Shown: positions 17,564 through 26,193 of the stretch, in pieces | Layout of the letters: every line of letters begins with the position of its first letter | Position numbering within the stretch: position 1 is the stretch's first letter | Source: Methylibium sp. Root1272 | GTDB lineage: Bacteria; Pseudomonadota; Gammaproteobacteria; Burkholderiales; Burkholderiaceae_C | Assembly (NCBI RefSeq): GCF_001425905.1 | Contig: NZ_LMDY01000012.1 | Span: 591,066-655,065, forward strand | Reading direction: 5' to 3' | DNA: 64,000 nucleotides | Made by a program: the position numbers and the translations under genes | Notes under the pieces: generated by a model | Told to the model about the DNA's origin: nothing | Seen by the model: the letters and a program-made list of their open reading frames with translations, nothing else | Databases searched by the model: none

Positions 17564-17788
17564 GCCTGTAGCGTGGATATAGGTCGATGCGATTGTTGAA
17601 TTAGACCTGCCCGGGTCCGTGGCGACGCCGTCCGCGCGGTGGGGGCGACTTGCTGGAGAGTGGTGTTGGACGGTGTCGATCTGTTGGCAGGAAGGGAACG
17701 GATCTCTCGATGTCCTCTTGCCATCGCTTCGGCGATGTTCACTGCCGCGACGTGATCCGCGCAGGTGGCATCACCTCGTACAGTTCTG
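17564..17788 (-). pseudogene. Possible C-terminal remnant of a TnpB/OrfB-type transposase-associated protein
   Basis: On the minus strand a frame reads ATCADHVAAVNIAEAMARGHR, reminiscent of the conserved end of IS605/IS607-family TnpB proteins (a Cys followed by AD-V-A-NI and a Gly-His). The rest of the protein and any IS ends are missing. The 312-base stretch between the umuC fragment and the LysR gene holds nothing else I can identify. The resemblance is short and could be chance. Confidence 0.25.
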
Positions 17789-17791
17789 AAC

Positions 17792-18679
17792 TCAGCCCTT
17801 CACGGCTGAAATGAGCCAGGTCTTGAAGCGACGGACCTTGTCGACCTGCCTCTCGTTCGAGCGCTGCGACAAGAAGTGCATTTCCCGATCCATATGCTTG
17901 AAGACAGTCGAGCCTGCCTCGACCAGTTCGCCTCGAGCTAGTTCGCGCTCAGCAAACCGTGTCGTCTCAAGCGCTACTCCAAGACCGTCCACCGCTGCCG
18001 AGATTGAGAGCGCGCCCCGGTCAAACGACTGCCGCGGTCGCTGAGGCATGTCCATGCCATTGAGCTGAAACCAGTCGCGCCAAGTGAATTGATTCAGCTG
18101 GGATTCGATCAGTGTCAGCTCGGCGATCTGCTGACGCCAGTTTTTCTTGCGGTCTTTCAACGACGGGGCGCAGAGCGGTACGATGCGTTCCTTGCCAAGT
18201 GGTGTCACCTCCACACCGGGTCGCTGTAACGCGTGGCCATAGGTAATGGCCAAGTCAACCTCTCGCGCCTGTGTCAGGTCGAGCGGCTCAGCCCCCGAGG
18301 AGAGTCGGATCGTGATGCCGGGGTTGGCTTGCATGAAGGTCGCCAAGCGTGGGCTCAGCCACTTCGCTGCAAAGCTCGGCGCGCAGTACACCGAAAGCAC
18401 TTGACCCGACGGCGCAAGATTCACCTCGGTGCAACAGGCTTCGAGCGAGTCGAGGATACGTGACAGGCTCTCGTAGAGCCGGCGACCCTCTGCCGTCGTG
18501 TCCACACGCCGATGGCTGCGAACGAAGAGCGGCCGACCGAACACCGCCTCCAGCTCGCGCACCTGATGACTGATGGCTGATGGGGTGAGATGGAGCTCGT
18601 GCGCGGCAAGCGTGAAGCTCTGCAGCCGCGCCGCCGCCTCGAAGGCGCGCAGCAGCACGAAGTTGGGAATCTTCCTCAT
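17792..18679 (-). CDS. LysR-family transcriptional regulator (GcvA-like)
   Basis: 295 residues. N-terminal helix-turn-helix (about 1-62): RAFEAAARLQSFTLAAHELH then ISHQVRELEAVFGRPLFVRS, characteristic of the GcvA branch. The C-terminal effector domain has LAITYGHALQRPGVEVTPLG. It is transcribed away from the aldolase/MFS genes starting at 18809, the usual arrangement for a regulator of the divergent operon. The ligand is unknown but is probably a pathway intermediate. Confidence 0.9.
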   Translation of the reverse strand: MRKIPNFVLLRAFEAAARLQSFTLAAHELHLTPSAISHQVRELEAVFGRPLFVRSHRRVDTTAEGRRLYESLSRILDSLEACCTEVNLAPSGQVLSVYCAPSFAAKWLSPRLATFMQANPGITIRLSSGAEPLDLTQAREVDLAITYGHALQRPGVEVTPLGKERIVPLCAPSLKDRKKNWRQQIAELTLIESQLNQFTWRDWFQLNGMDMPQRPRQSFDRGALSISAAVDGLGVALETTRFAERELARGELVEAGSTVFKHMDREMHFLSQRSNERQVDKVRRFKTWLISAVKG

Positions 18680-18808
18680 GCAGCGCAGTGTGGCCGAAAG
18701 CGGCTTTCATGTGAATGGGGTTCATAGGAGAGTGAACAACCATCGTTTGTCATTCAGGCGAGCAGCGTCGAAGATTCCTTCAACCGAATCCAACCACGAG
18801 GTGTACCA

Positions 18809-19666
18809 ATGCCAGCCGTTCTCGACCGCCCCGCCCAAGCTCATCCATCCACGTCCTTGCTGCGCGACGGCCGCGTCTCGATCTATCAGCCTGAGCAGAA
18901 GGGGCTGATTTACCCTGAGCTGCCGGCATTCACCAACGTTGCGGCGCAGCGTCAGCATCTCAAGGAACGCTTGGTGGCAGCGTGCCGTGCATTCGCGCTG
19001 GAAGGCTTCGACTACGGCTTCGCAGGTCACCTGACGGTGCGCGACCCGGAGCACCCGGAGCTGTACTGGACCAACCCGATGGCTGTGCACTTCGCGCAGG
19101 TCAAGTTGTCCAATCTGATTCTGGCCGATCACAAGGGTCGTGTCGTCGAAGGCCGCCACGCGATCAACCGTGCCGGCTTTGTGCTTCACGCCGCTGTGCA
19201 CGAAGCGCACCAGGACATTGTCGCCATGTGCCATGCGCACACCGTCTACGGCACCGCGTTCGCCGCGCTGGGCAAGCCGCTGGACCCGATATCCCAGGAC
19301 GCCGCCGCCTTCTTCGAGGACCATGTGGTCATCAAGGAAGAGGCCGGTCAGGTTGCCGTCGAGGAGAAGGCCGGCACGTCGGTGTGCGATTGGTTCAAGG
19401 ATGTGAAGGCCGCCATCCACCAGAACCACGGACTGCTCACTGCGAGCCGCCACAGCATCGAAGCCGCAGCTTTCTGGTTCATCGCCCTGGAGCGTTGCTG
19501 CCGCCAGCAGTTGTTGGTCGAGGCCACGGGTCAGAAGCCGGTCATGGTGTCGGCGGACAAGTCGCGCTACAGCCGTGAGCACGTCGGCTCCGAGTACATC
19601 GGCTGGCTGCATTTCCAAGCCATCTGGGAGCACTTGGTGGCAACCCAGCCTGACATGTTCGCCTGA
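18809..19666 (+). CDS. Class II aldolase/adducin-family protein
   Basis: 285 residues. The class II aldolase core is present, with zinc-ligand pairs in MCHAHTVYG (about residues 145-153) and HQNHGLL (about 206-212), and FAGHLTVRDPEHPELYWTNP as the substrate/phosphate-side loop. Relatives act on fuculose phosphate, ribulose phosphate and various hydroxy-acid or aldol substrates, and some decarboxylate or isomerise. A purine-poor leader (GAGGTGTACCA) precedes the ATG. First gene after the divergent LysR regulator, with an MFS importer 70 bases downstream. I cannot assign the substrate. Confidence 0.85.
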   Translation: MPAVLDRPAQAHPSTSLLRDGRVSIYQPEQKGLIYPELPAFTNVAAQRQHLKERLVAACRAFALEGFDYGFAGHLTVRDPEHPELYWTNPMAVHFAQVKLSNLILADHKGRVVEGRHAINRAGFVLHAAVHEAHQDIVAMCHAHTVYGTAFAALGKPLDPISQDAAAFFEDHVVIKEEAGQVAVEEKAGTSVCDWFKDVKAAIHQNHGLLTASRHSIEAAAFWFIALERCCRQQLLVEATGQKPVMVSADKSRYSREHVGSEYIGWLHFQAIWEHLVATQPDMFA

Positions 19667-19735
19667 CGATTTGCCCACCGCAGCGGTGCCGGCAGAAGCA
19701 CCGCGCAAATCCTTCCATTTCCATAGGAGACAACG

Positions 19736-21064
19736 ATGTATTCCAACGTCGCGACCTCGCACGTCCAAACCCAAGCCCAGGAGGACGCTGCGACCTACGC
19801 CAAGGTGGCTTGGCGCCTACTTCCGTTCTTGTTTCTCTGCTACGTCTGTGCCTACCTGGATCGCATCAACGTAGCCTTCGCCAAGCTCCAGATGCAGAAC
19901 GACCTGGGCATGAGCGATGCGGTGTACGGCCTGGGTGCCGGAATCTTCTTCTTGGGTTACCTGATGTTCGAGGTGCCCAGTAACCTCATCCTGCTCAAAG
20001 TCGGCGCGCGCCGCTGGATTGCGCGGATCATGGTGACGTGGGGGCTGATTTCCGCAGCCATGATGTTTGTCACTGGCCCCACCAGCTTCTACATCCTGCG
20101 CTTTTTCCTAGGTGTTGCGGAGGCGGGCTTCATACCGGCGATCCTGCTTTACCTGACGTACTGGTTTCCCAACAAGCGACGCAGCAAGGTGACGGCGCTT
20201 TTTCTGACCGGCATTCCGATGTCCGGTGTCATCGGCGGCCCATTGTCCGGCTGGATCATGACCCACTTCGCCGGCATGCACGGCATGGCTGGCTGGCAGT
20301 GGCTGTTTCTGCTGGAAGGCCTGCCCACCGTGGCCGTCGGCGTCATTGCGTTCTACTTTCTAGATGACAAGGTGTCGGACGCCAAGTGGCTGACGGTCGA
20401 GGAGAAGACCATCATCCAGCGCGATCTTGCTGCCGAGCAGCAGGGCAACCACCTGCATTCCATCAAAGACGGTCTGACCAACCCGCGCGTGCTGCTTCTG
20501 AGCGGCATCTACTTCTTCTTCACGATGGGCCTCTACGGCGTCAGTTTCTGGCTGCCCACCATCGTCAAGGCCAGCGGCGTGACGGACACGTTGAACATCG
20601 GGCTGCTGTCGTCCATTCCGTACGCCGCCGCTGCCATCGCAATGATTTTGGTGAGCCGCAGTTCCGATGCCACCGGTGAAAGGCGCTGGCACCTTTCGCT
20701 GGCCGGCGTGATTGGCGCGCTAGCCCTTTGCACGAGTGTCTACTTCGCGAACAACACCGTCTTGGCCATGATCGCCTTGACCATCGGCACGATGGGTGTG
20801 ATGACGACCATCTCGCAGTTCTGGTGCCTGCCGCCTGCGATCCTCACGGGTGGCGCCGCGGCCGCAGGGATCGCATTGACCAACTCGGTCGGCAGCATCT
20901 CCGGCGTCGTCAGTCCTTACGTCATCGGCTGGGTCCAGCAGTCCAGTGGCAGCACCGGCGCTGGCGTTCTAGGCTTGGCGGCCAGCATGATGATCGGTGC
21001 CATCCTTGTCTTCACCGTCCCGGCGAAGCTGGTCAACGTGGCGAAGTCAAAGGACCGGCGCTGA
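19736..21064 (+). CDS. MFS transporter, anion:cation symporter (ACS) family
   Basis: 442 residues, 12 predicted membrane segments. The ACS signature is clear: YVCAYLDRINVAFAKLQM near residues 35-55 and FEVPSNLILLKVGARRWIARIM. The family imports organic anions such as phthalate, tartrate, hexuronates and 4-hydroxyphenylacetate. A GGAGA ribosome binding site lies just upstream of the ATG. It overlaps the end of the convergent GntR gene by 18 bases. Likely brings in the acidic substrate of the cluster. Confidence 0.92.
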   Translation: MYSNVATSHVQTQAQEDAATYAKVAWRLLPFLFLCYVCAYLDRINVAFAKLQMQNDLGMSDAVYGLGAGIFFLGYLMFEVPSNLILLKVGARRWIARIMVTWGLISAAMMFVTGPTSFYILRFFLGVAEAGFIPAILLYLTYWFPNKRRSKVTALFLTGIPMSGVIGGPLSGWIMTHFAGMHGMAGWQWLFLLEGLPTVAVGVIAFYFLDDKVSDAKWLTVEEKTIIQRDLAAEQQGNHLHSIKDGLTNPRVLLLSGIYFFFTMGLYGVSFWLPTIVKASGVTDTLNIGLLSSIPYAAAAIAMILVSRSSDATGERRWHLSLAGVIGALALCTSVYFANNTVLAMIALTIGTMGVMTTISQFWCLPPAILTGGAAAAGIALTNSVGSISGVVSPYVIGWVQQSSGSTGAGVLGLAASMMIGAILVFTVPAKLVNVAKSKDRR

Positions 21065-21733
21065 GGGCGCTTCGTTCAGCAACTCACCCAGACGTTGAAC
21101 CACATTGGTCTTGGCGTGGCGTACATGCAAGCCGGTCAACATGGCAGCTCGATCGGGATCGCCCTGGGCGATCGCATCGGCAATGGCCTGGTGCTCGTCC
21201 CAGATGGTCTCGCGCTGGGCCACGCCACGATGTACGGCGCCCATCACGCGGCGAAGGTGTGCCCAAAAGTGGTTGGCGCTTTCTGCGATGAGTGGGTTGC
21301 CAGATGCAGCGTAGATGGCGTGGTGGAAGGCAATGTCGGCGTCGATGATTGCCCTCAGGTCATCCCCGTGCGCAACCTCACGGCCGTGTTCGATCAGTGC
21401 CGGGTCGAGCGTCCGATGGGACGAGGCCGCCATGCGAGCGGCCAGTGCATCAAGCGCGCCACGCACCTCATAAAGGTGGCCGACCCATTCCGGGTTCAGC
21501 GGCGCCACTTGCACTCCGCGGCCCGGCGCGTCCTCAATCAAACCGTCCTTTTTCAGCATGCGCAGGGCTTGCAGGACGGGCGAGCGTGAGACGCCCAGTT
21601 GCTCGGCAATTTCCTCCTGCGTCAGCCGCTCGCCAGGTCGCAGAGAGCCATCGGTGATGGCGTCCGCCAGCACGCGGTAGACGGTTTCCACGAAATCGCT
21701 GCGTGGGGGCAGCTTGTCAATAGGAAGGCGCAT
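21047..21733 (-). CDS. GntR-family regulator, FCD subfamily
   Basis: 228 residues. Winged helix (about 15-75): VYRVLADAITDGSLRPGERL, then EIAEQLGVSRSPVLQALRML. C-terminal FCD effector domain (about 90-215) with the acid/His metal-binding pattern DADIAFHHAIYAASGN and DEHQAIADAI. Such proteins usually sense organic acids. A TGTATACA palindrome lies 16 bases upstream of its start and another lies before the Rieske gene, so it probably controls both itself and the oxygenase genes. Confidence 0.92.
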   Translation of the reverse strand: MRLPIDKLPPRSDFVETVYRVLADAITDGSLRPGERLTQEEIAEQLGVSRSPVLQALRMLKKDGLIEDAPGRGVQVAPLNPEWVGHLYEVRGALDALAARMAASSHRTLDPALIEHGREVAHGDDLRAIIDADIAFHHAIYAASGNPLIAESANHFWAHLRRVMGAVHRGVAQRETIWDEHQAIADAIAQGDPDRAAMLTGLHVRHAKTNVVQRLGELLNEAPSAPVL

Positions 21734-21748
21734 CGATGCATTCTATTT

Positions 21749-21756
21749 TGTATACA
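21749..21756. promoter_or_regulatory. Candidate GntR operator (TGTATACA) at the GntR/IlvC-side promoter
   Basis: The perfect palindrome TGTATACA sits in TTTTGTATACAGAA between the GntR start (21733) and the divergent genes leading to the reductoisomerase. The same core occurs as CTCTGTATACAGAG at 23237-23250. FCD-type GntR regulators commonly bind short palindromes of the form T-GT-N-AC-A. Binding by this GntR is inferred. Confidence 0.6.
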
Positions 21757-21798
21757 GAACGCAAAGTACAGCGAAATCAGAGATGGCGTAGCGGTTTT

Positions 21799-22176
21799 GT
21801 GCGTGTTGCCGATGTCGTCGTCATGCTGGCCGTCCTGAAGAACGCTGCCTGGGCGGTCGCGACCAGCGAGTTCGGCAGTGCGACGGATGCACCGACGGTC
21901 GTCGCCTGGTATGGCCTGGCCGCGCTTTACGTAGCAGCGCGGTGGACCACACAGCTGACCGCCGGTGCCATCACTGCCCGGTTGTTCGGTGTAGCTGCGG
22001 CGGCGGTCAGTGCGCTGGTGGCTGGCATGGCGATGCAACCCGGGCTGGGGCCCACCCTCATTGGACCGCACGACTGGCTCGCCCTGTCATGTGGCTTCTT
22101 GTGTTGCGCCATCTGCGGACGGTCAGGCCATTCCAGCGCGCGTTTTCCCATCCATGACTTGAAGAGACACCCATGA
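21799..22176 (+). CDS. Small membrane protein preceding the reductoisomerase, hypothetical
   Basis: About 125 residues with three or four hydrophobic segments ([64 protein letters not shown]). Its stop overlaps the reductoisomerase start as ATGA, typical of translational coupling, which supports it being a real gene. The start is uncertain: GTG at 21799 or ATG at 21823 are reasonable; the frame is open to 21736. I recognise no family. Transcribed divergently from GntR. Confidence 0.45.
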   Translation: MRVADVVVMLAVLKNAAWAVATSEFGSATDAPTVVAWYGLAALYVAARWTTQLTAGAITARLFGVAAAAVSALVAGMAMQPGLGPTLIGPHDWLALSCGFLCCAICGRSGHSSARFPIHDLKRHP

Positions 22177-23189
22177 AGATTTTCTACGACAAGGACATTG
22201 ATCTCTCGCTGATCCAGCGCCGCAAGGTGACTGTCATCGGCTTCGGCTCGCAGGGCCATGCCCATGCGTTGAACCTGAAGGAGAGTGGGATAGACGTGCG
22301 TGTGGGGCTGCGCCCCGGTGGCGCGTCCTGGCAAAAGGCCGTGCGTGCGGAGCTTTCCGTGAAGGCGGTCGCCGACGCCGTCCGTGAGGCCGATTTCGTG
22401 ATGATGCTGATCCCAGACGAAGACATCGCCGCGGTCTACGCTGCCGAAGTGGCACCCCACATCGCTCAAGGCGCCACATTGGCATTCGCACACGGATTCA
22501 ACGTCCACTACGGCCAAGTTACCCCGCGTGCCGACCTCGACGTCGTCATGATCGCGCCCAAGGCGCCCGGCCACACGGTGCGCTCCACCTATGCCGCGGG
22601 CGGCGGCGTGCCCGCCCTGGTGGCGGTCGCGCAGGATCAGTCAGGCCGATCAATGCAGACAGCCCTGGCCTACGCAGCAGCGATTGGCAGCGGCAAGGCC
22701 GGGATCATCCAGACGGACTTCCGCGAGGAGACTGAGACGGATCTGTTCGGTGAGCAGGCCGTGCTGTGTGGAGGCATGGTGGAACTGGTGAAGTGCGGCT
22801 TCGAGACGCTCACGGAAGCGGGTTACGCGCCTGAGATGGCGTACTTCGAATGCCTGCACGAACTCAAACTCATCGTGGACCTGATGTACGAAGGCGGCAT
22901 CGCGACGATGAACTACGGCATCTCCAACAATGCCGAATTCGGCGAGTACCTGACCGGGCCCAAGATCGTCACCGAGCAGACCCGGCAAGCGATGCGCGAG
23001 GTCTTGCGCTTCATTCAGACGGGGGAGTACGCGAAGGCGTTCATCCTCGAGAGCCGCGCAGGCGGGCCTGTGCTGCGCTCACGCCGCCGGCTCGACGCTG
23101 AGCATCCCATCGAAACCGTCGGTGCAGGTCTTCGCGCTCTCATGCCGTGGATCGCGCAAAGCCGTCTGGTCGATCGCGAACGCAGCTAG
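22173..23189 (+). CDS. Ketol-acid reductoisomerase (IlvC) paralogue in a catabolic cluster
   Basis: 338 residues, class I length. NADPH-binding loop [30 protein letters not shown], and the metal-binding signature [16 protein letters not shown] are present, followed by the knotted C-terminal domain ([22 protein letters not shown]). IlvC normally converts acetolactate or acetohydroxybutyrate in valine/isoleucine synthesis and is found next to ilvB/ilvH. Here neither is nearby; it sits among MFS, aldolase and Rieske genes, suggesting a specialised reductoisomerase acting on a catabolic 2-hydroxy-3-keto acid. The last ten residues (RLVDRERS) differ from housekeeping forms. Confidence 0.9.
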   Translation: MKIFYDKDIDLSLIQRRKVTVIGFGSQGHAHALNLKESGIDVRVGLRPGGASWQKAVRAELSVKAVADAVREADFVMMLIPDEDIAAVYAAEVAPHIAQGATLAFAHGFNVHYGQVTPRADLDVVMIAPKAPGHTVRSTYAAGGGVPALVAVAQDQSGRSMQTALAYAAAIGSGKAGIIQTDFREETETDLFGEQAVLCGGMVELVKCGFETLTEAGYAPEMAYFECLHELKLIVDLMYEGGIATMNYGISNNAEFGEYLTGPKIVTEQTRQAMREVLRFIQTGEYAKAFILESRAGGPVLRSRRRLDAEHPIETVGAGLRALMPWIAQSRLVDRERS

Positions 23190-23236
23190 AAATCGAGGGT
23201 AAATACCTATCACAAGGCATTCTTCTGGCACTAATC

Positions 23237-23250
23237 TCTGTATACAGAGT
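23237..23250. promoter_or_regulatory. Candidate GntR operator (CTCTGTATACAGAG) before the Rieske oxygenase
   Basis: A 14-base perfect palindrome 50 bases upstream of the oxygenase start at 23300, sharing the TGTATACA core with 21749-21756. It suggests the oxygenase-reductase pair has its own promoter controlled by the GntR regulator, separate from the reductoisomerase. Confidence 0.65.
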
Positions 23251-23299
23251 TCAGTAGACAGTCTGGTGCCTGTAATTCTCCCCATTTGAAAGGTTATCC

Positions 23300-24853
23300 A
23301 TGAGCATCCTCCAAGACAAGGCCGAAGCCGGCACGAGCACTGGCGGTTCCGCCACGGGCAAGAAGCTGATTCCATTCGGCGGCTACTACACAAACAAGGT
23401 GCCGGGCCACGACCCGGAACTGACGGAAGTCGGCCCCGGTACCCCGACGGGCGAGTACTTGCGCAGGTTCTGGCATCCGGTCTGTATGGCCATGGAGCTG
23501 ACAGACACTCCTCGCTTTCTGCAGATCCTGGGCGAAGAGCTGGTGTGTTTCCGCGACAAGAGCGGTCGCATCGGCCTGCTGCACGCTCACTGCGTGCACC
23601 GCGGTGCATCGCTCGAGTATGGAAAGATCGAGGAGCACGGCATCTCCTGCTGCTACCACGGCATGCAGTTCGACGTGGACGGCACCTGTCTGCGCGTGCC
23701 CTTCCCGGAGGGCGAGGAGGAAGAAGGTGAGCGCTACCGCTGTTCGATCCGCCAAGGCGCCTACAAGGCGTTCGAGTTCCACGGCCTGATCTTTGCCTAC
23801 ATGGGGCCGCCGGAGGCTGAGCCGCCGTTCCCCAAGTGGGAGGGCAACTTCACCTGCGCCGAGACGGATGAACTCGTTCCCTACAGCAACTTCCAGCACG
23901 CCAACTGGCTGCAGGTCCAAGACAACGCCGCGGACAACTACCACACGATGGCGCTGCACGCGAAGCGTCAGGTGACCGACGAGCACTATCAGGGCACCAC
24001 GTTCGACGAAGTTGGCGCCGCGTCCATGGAAGTGCCCCCTGACATGCAGTTTGTGCCCATCCACGGTGGCCGTGGTCTGGCCTGCGCCGGCGCACGTCGC
24101 TCGGATGACGACCACATGTATATCCGGGTGCAGCACCAGGTGCTGCCCAACCTGAGCCTGCATGCGTACACGTCGGAAGACGGTCACGCCCAGAAGTTCT
24201 TCGGCCGCTTCCACATGATCCGCTGGACGGTACCGGTTGACGACCACAACGCCAAGATGGTCGGCTGGCGTGTGATGGGCCCTGGTATTGACACTCGTGG
24301 CATCGGCGACAAGAGCATGGTCGGCTACGAGACCATCGACTTCCTGGAAGGGCAGGTCGCTATGCGTCGCCCCGAGCGCTTCGGCAATTACAAGCTCGAG
24401 GACATGCCGCCGATCCCTGCGGATCACCGCGCACGCGAGAACTACAAGGATTGCCAATACGCGCCGGGCGACTACGAGGCCATCATCAGCCAGCGTCCTA
24501 TCGCTGTGCACGCGCTGGAGAATCCCACCAAGTTCGACGCTGGCTTGTACATGTTCCGCAAACTGTTGCGTGATGCTGTGCGCGGCACGAATGCCAAGGC
24601 CGGTCCTGAAGAGTTCGCAAAGTGGCTGCGCGACTGCGAGGGCGAGCCCAACAGCTACTGCTCCGGCAATGTGTTCGACCTGCCTATTGGCCGCACCACG
24701 CAAGAGGAAGTCACCCTCCGCCGCCACCTGGCCAAGCAGGTCGTGCTCATTCTCAACGAGGCGGACGGCCTGAAGGGCAACGCGCGCACCGAATTCGTCA
24801 AGGGCAAGCTGCAGGCGCTGCAGCAAGAAGTCCTGGCGCGGAGAAACGCATGA
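23300..24853 (+). CDS. Rieske non-heme iron oxygenase, large subunit
   Basis: 517 residues. Rieske [2Fe-2S] ligands Cys98-x-His100 (HCVHRGASL) and Cys117-x2-His120 (CCYHGMQF); mononuclear iron site in DNAADNYHTMALH with His215 and His220 and a bridging acidic residue at 212. Length and the presence of a flavin/ferredoxin reductase downstream fit the phthalate-dioxygenase-like, two-component group that hydroxylates or O-/N-dealkylates carboxylated substrates. The C-terminal part (about 400-517) is longer than in VanA. An AAAGG sequence precedes the ATG. The substrate is unknown; the imported organic acid of this cluster is the obvious candidate. Confidence 0.9.
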   Translation: MSILQDKAEAGTSTGGSATGKKLIPFGGYYTNKVPGHDPELTEVGPGTPTGEYLRRFWHPVCMAMELTDTPRFLQILGEELVCFRDKSGRIGLLHAHCVHRGASLEYGKIEEHGISCCYHGMQFDVDGTCLRVPFPEGEEEEGERYRCSIRQGAYKAFEFHGLIFAYMGPPEAEPPFPKWEGNFTCAETDELVPYSNFQHANWLQVQDNAADNYHTMALHAKRQVTDEHYQGTTFDEVGAASMEVPPDMQFVPIHGGRGLACAGARRSDDDHMYIRVQHQVLPNLSLHAYTSEDGHAQKFFGRFHMIRWTVPVDDHNAKMVGWRVMGPGIDTRGIGDKSMVGYETIDFLEGQVAMRRPERFGNYKLEDMPPIPADHRARENYKDCQYAPGDYEAIISQRPIAVHALENPTKFDAGLYMFRKLLRDAVRGTNAKAGPEEFAKWLRDCEGEPNSYCSGNVFDLPIGRTTQEEVTLRRHLAKQVVLILNEADGLKGNARTEFVKGKLQALQQEVLARRNA

Positions 24854-25842
24854 ACGCCGCAATCCCGCTGATGGCCATTCCTTCGGCCGCGGTGGGCCTG
24901 CAGCTGCAGGTGCGGGCCATCCGCTATCAAGCCGAAGGGATCAACGCCTTCGACTTGATGCACCCCGAGGGCGAGCAACTGCCCGAAGTGGAGGCCGGTG
25001 CGCATGTGGACGTGCACCTGCCCGGAGGGCATGTGCGCTCGTACTCGCTGGCAGGCAATCCGCGCGACCGCTTGCGCTGGACCCTCGGAGTGCTGCGTGA
25101 GCCTAATGGTCGTGGTGGTTCTCGCAGCCTGCACGACAACGTCCGCGTCGGCGAATTGCTGACACTGGGGGAACCGCGTAACGCCTTCAAGCTCAAGCGC
25201 GGGGCCGACCATGTCATCCTCATTGCCGGCGGCATAGGCGTCACGCCGCTCAAGGCCATGGCGCATGAGTTGATGGAGCAGGGCGTTTCGTTCGAGATGC
25301 ACTACTGCGCACGCAGCTGGCGCAATGTCGCCTTCCTTGACGAACTGCAGACCTTGGTCCCCAAGGACCGCCTGTGTCTGCACCTCGACGGCGGCGATCC
25401 CGCCCGTGGGCTCAACCTGGTCACGCTGCTGGCCGACCCGGGAACTGGAAGGCACGTCTACTACTGCGGTCCGGCCGGTTTCATGAACGCCTGCGCTGAC
25501 GCCACGAGCCACTGGCCCGCAGGCACAGTCCATTGCGAGCACTTCAAGGCTCCTGTGCAGAAAGCGGTCAGCATGGCGGACGGCACCTTTGAGGTGAAGT
25601 TGGCGCGCAGCGGGGTGACGGTGCAGGTCGCCCCAGACCAGACGATCGTGCGCGCCATCGAACTCGCCGGCCATCGCATACCTACTTCGTGTCTGTCGGG
25701 ACTATGTGGCTCCTGCAAGGTGAACTACCTTGAAGGCGAGGTCGATCACCAGGACTACATCCTCTCGGACGAAGAGAAGCGCACCTGCCTCACTACGTGC
25801 GTCTCTCGCTGCAGGAGTGCCACGCTGGTGCTGGATCTTTGA
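24850..25842 (+). CDS. Oxygenase reductase, phthalate dioxygenase reductase/VanB family
   Basis: 330 residues, starting inside the oxygenase stop as ATGA. Flavin-binding motif RSYSLAGNP (about residues 60-68), NAD-binding motif IAGGIGVTPLKAM (about 125-137) and YYCGPAGFMNAC, then a C-terminal plant-type [2Fe-2S] domain with CLSGLCGSC and a final Cys in RTCLTTC. It passes electrons from NADH through FMN and the iron-sulfur cluster to the Rieske centre of the neighbouring oxygenase. Domain order FMN-NAD-2Fe2S matches the family. Confidence 0.93.
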   Translation: MNAAIPLMAIPSAAVGLQLQVRAIRYQAEGINAFDLMHPEGEQLPEVEAGAHVDVHLPGGHVRSYSLAGNPRDRLRWTLGVLREPNGRGGSRSLHDNVRVGELLTLGEPRNAFKLKRGADHVILIAGGIGVTPLKAMAHELMEQGVSFEMHYCARSWRNVAFLDELQTLVPKDRLCLHLDGGDPARGLNLVTLLADPGTGRHVYYCGPAGFMNACADATSHWPAGTVHCEHFKAPVQKAVSMADGTFEVKLARSGVTVQVAPDQTIVRAIELAGHRIPTSCLSGLCGSCKVNYLEGEVDHQDYILSDEEKRTCLTTCVSRCRSATLVLDL

Positions 25843-25857
25843 CTCATAGAGGGTTCG

Positions 25858-26193
25858 CTTGGAGGCGGACCCCATCGCAGCGCTGGTTCGCAGCCTTGAC
25901 GAGGTCCGAGACCTTGCCGCTTGAGGTCTGCAGGTTCGGGCGGATTACAGCCGAGCATCGACGCTCGAAGCCGCACTTAAAGGAGTCGACCGGCTCCTGC
26001 TGATCTCCTTCAGCGAGATCGGCCAGCATCCCGCTGTCATCGACGCCGCGCGCCGTGCTGGCGTTCAGCGTCTGGTCTACACCAGCCTGCTGCACGCAGA
26101 CTCCTCGATACTGGGTCTCGCTGGTGAACACCGGGAAACCGAAGCGCTGGCGTGAAGCTCAGGCCTGCCGTTCGCTATCCTTCGCTCAGGCTG
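25858..26193 (+). pseudogene. Fragment of a QorB/NmrA-like NAD(P)H-binding oxidoreductase
   Basis: Frame-wise translation gives LVRSLDEVRDLAA, then VRADYSRASTLEAALKGVDRLLLISFSEIGQ, AVIDAARRAGVQRLVYTSLLHAD and SGLPFAILRSG, all matching the middle of QorB-type quinone oxidoreductases. It is broken by a TGA after DLAA and another after TEALA, has a small internal deletion after SEIGQ, and lacks both ends. The N-terminal nucleotide-binding glycine motif is missing. The right end stops where the serine recombinase gene ends, so the recombinase-bearing DNA appears to be joined within this old gene. Confidence 0.8.
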
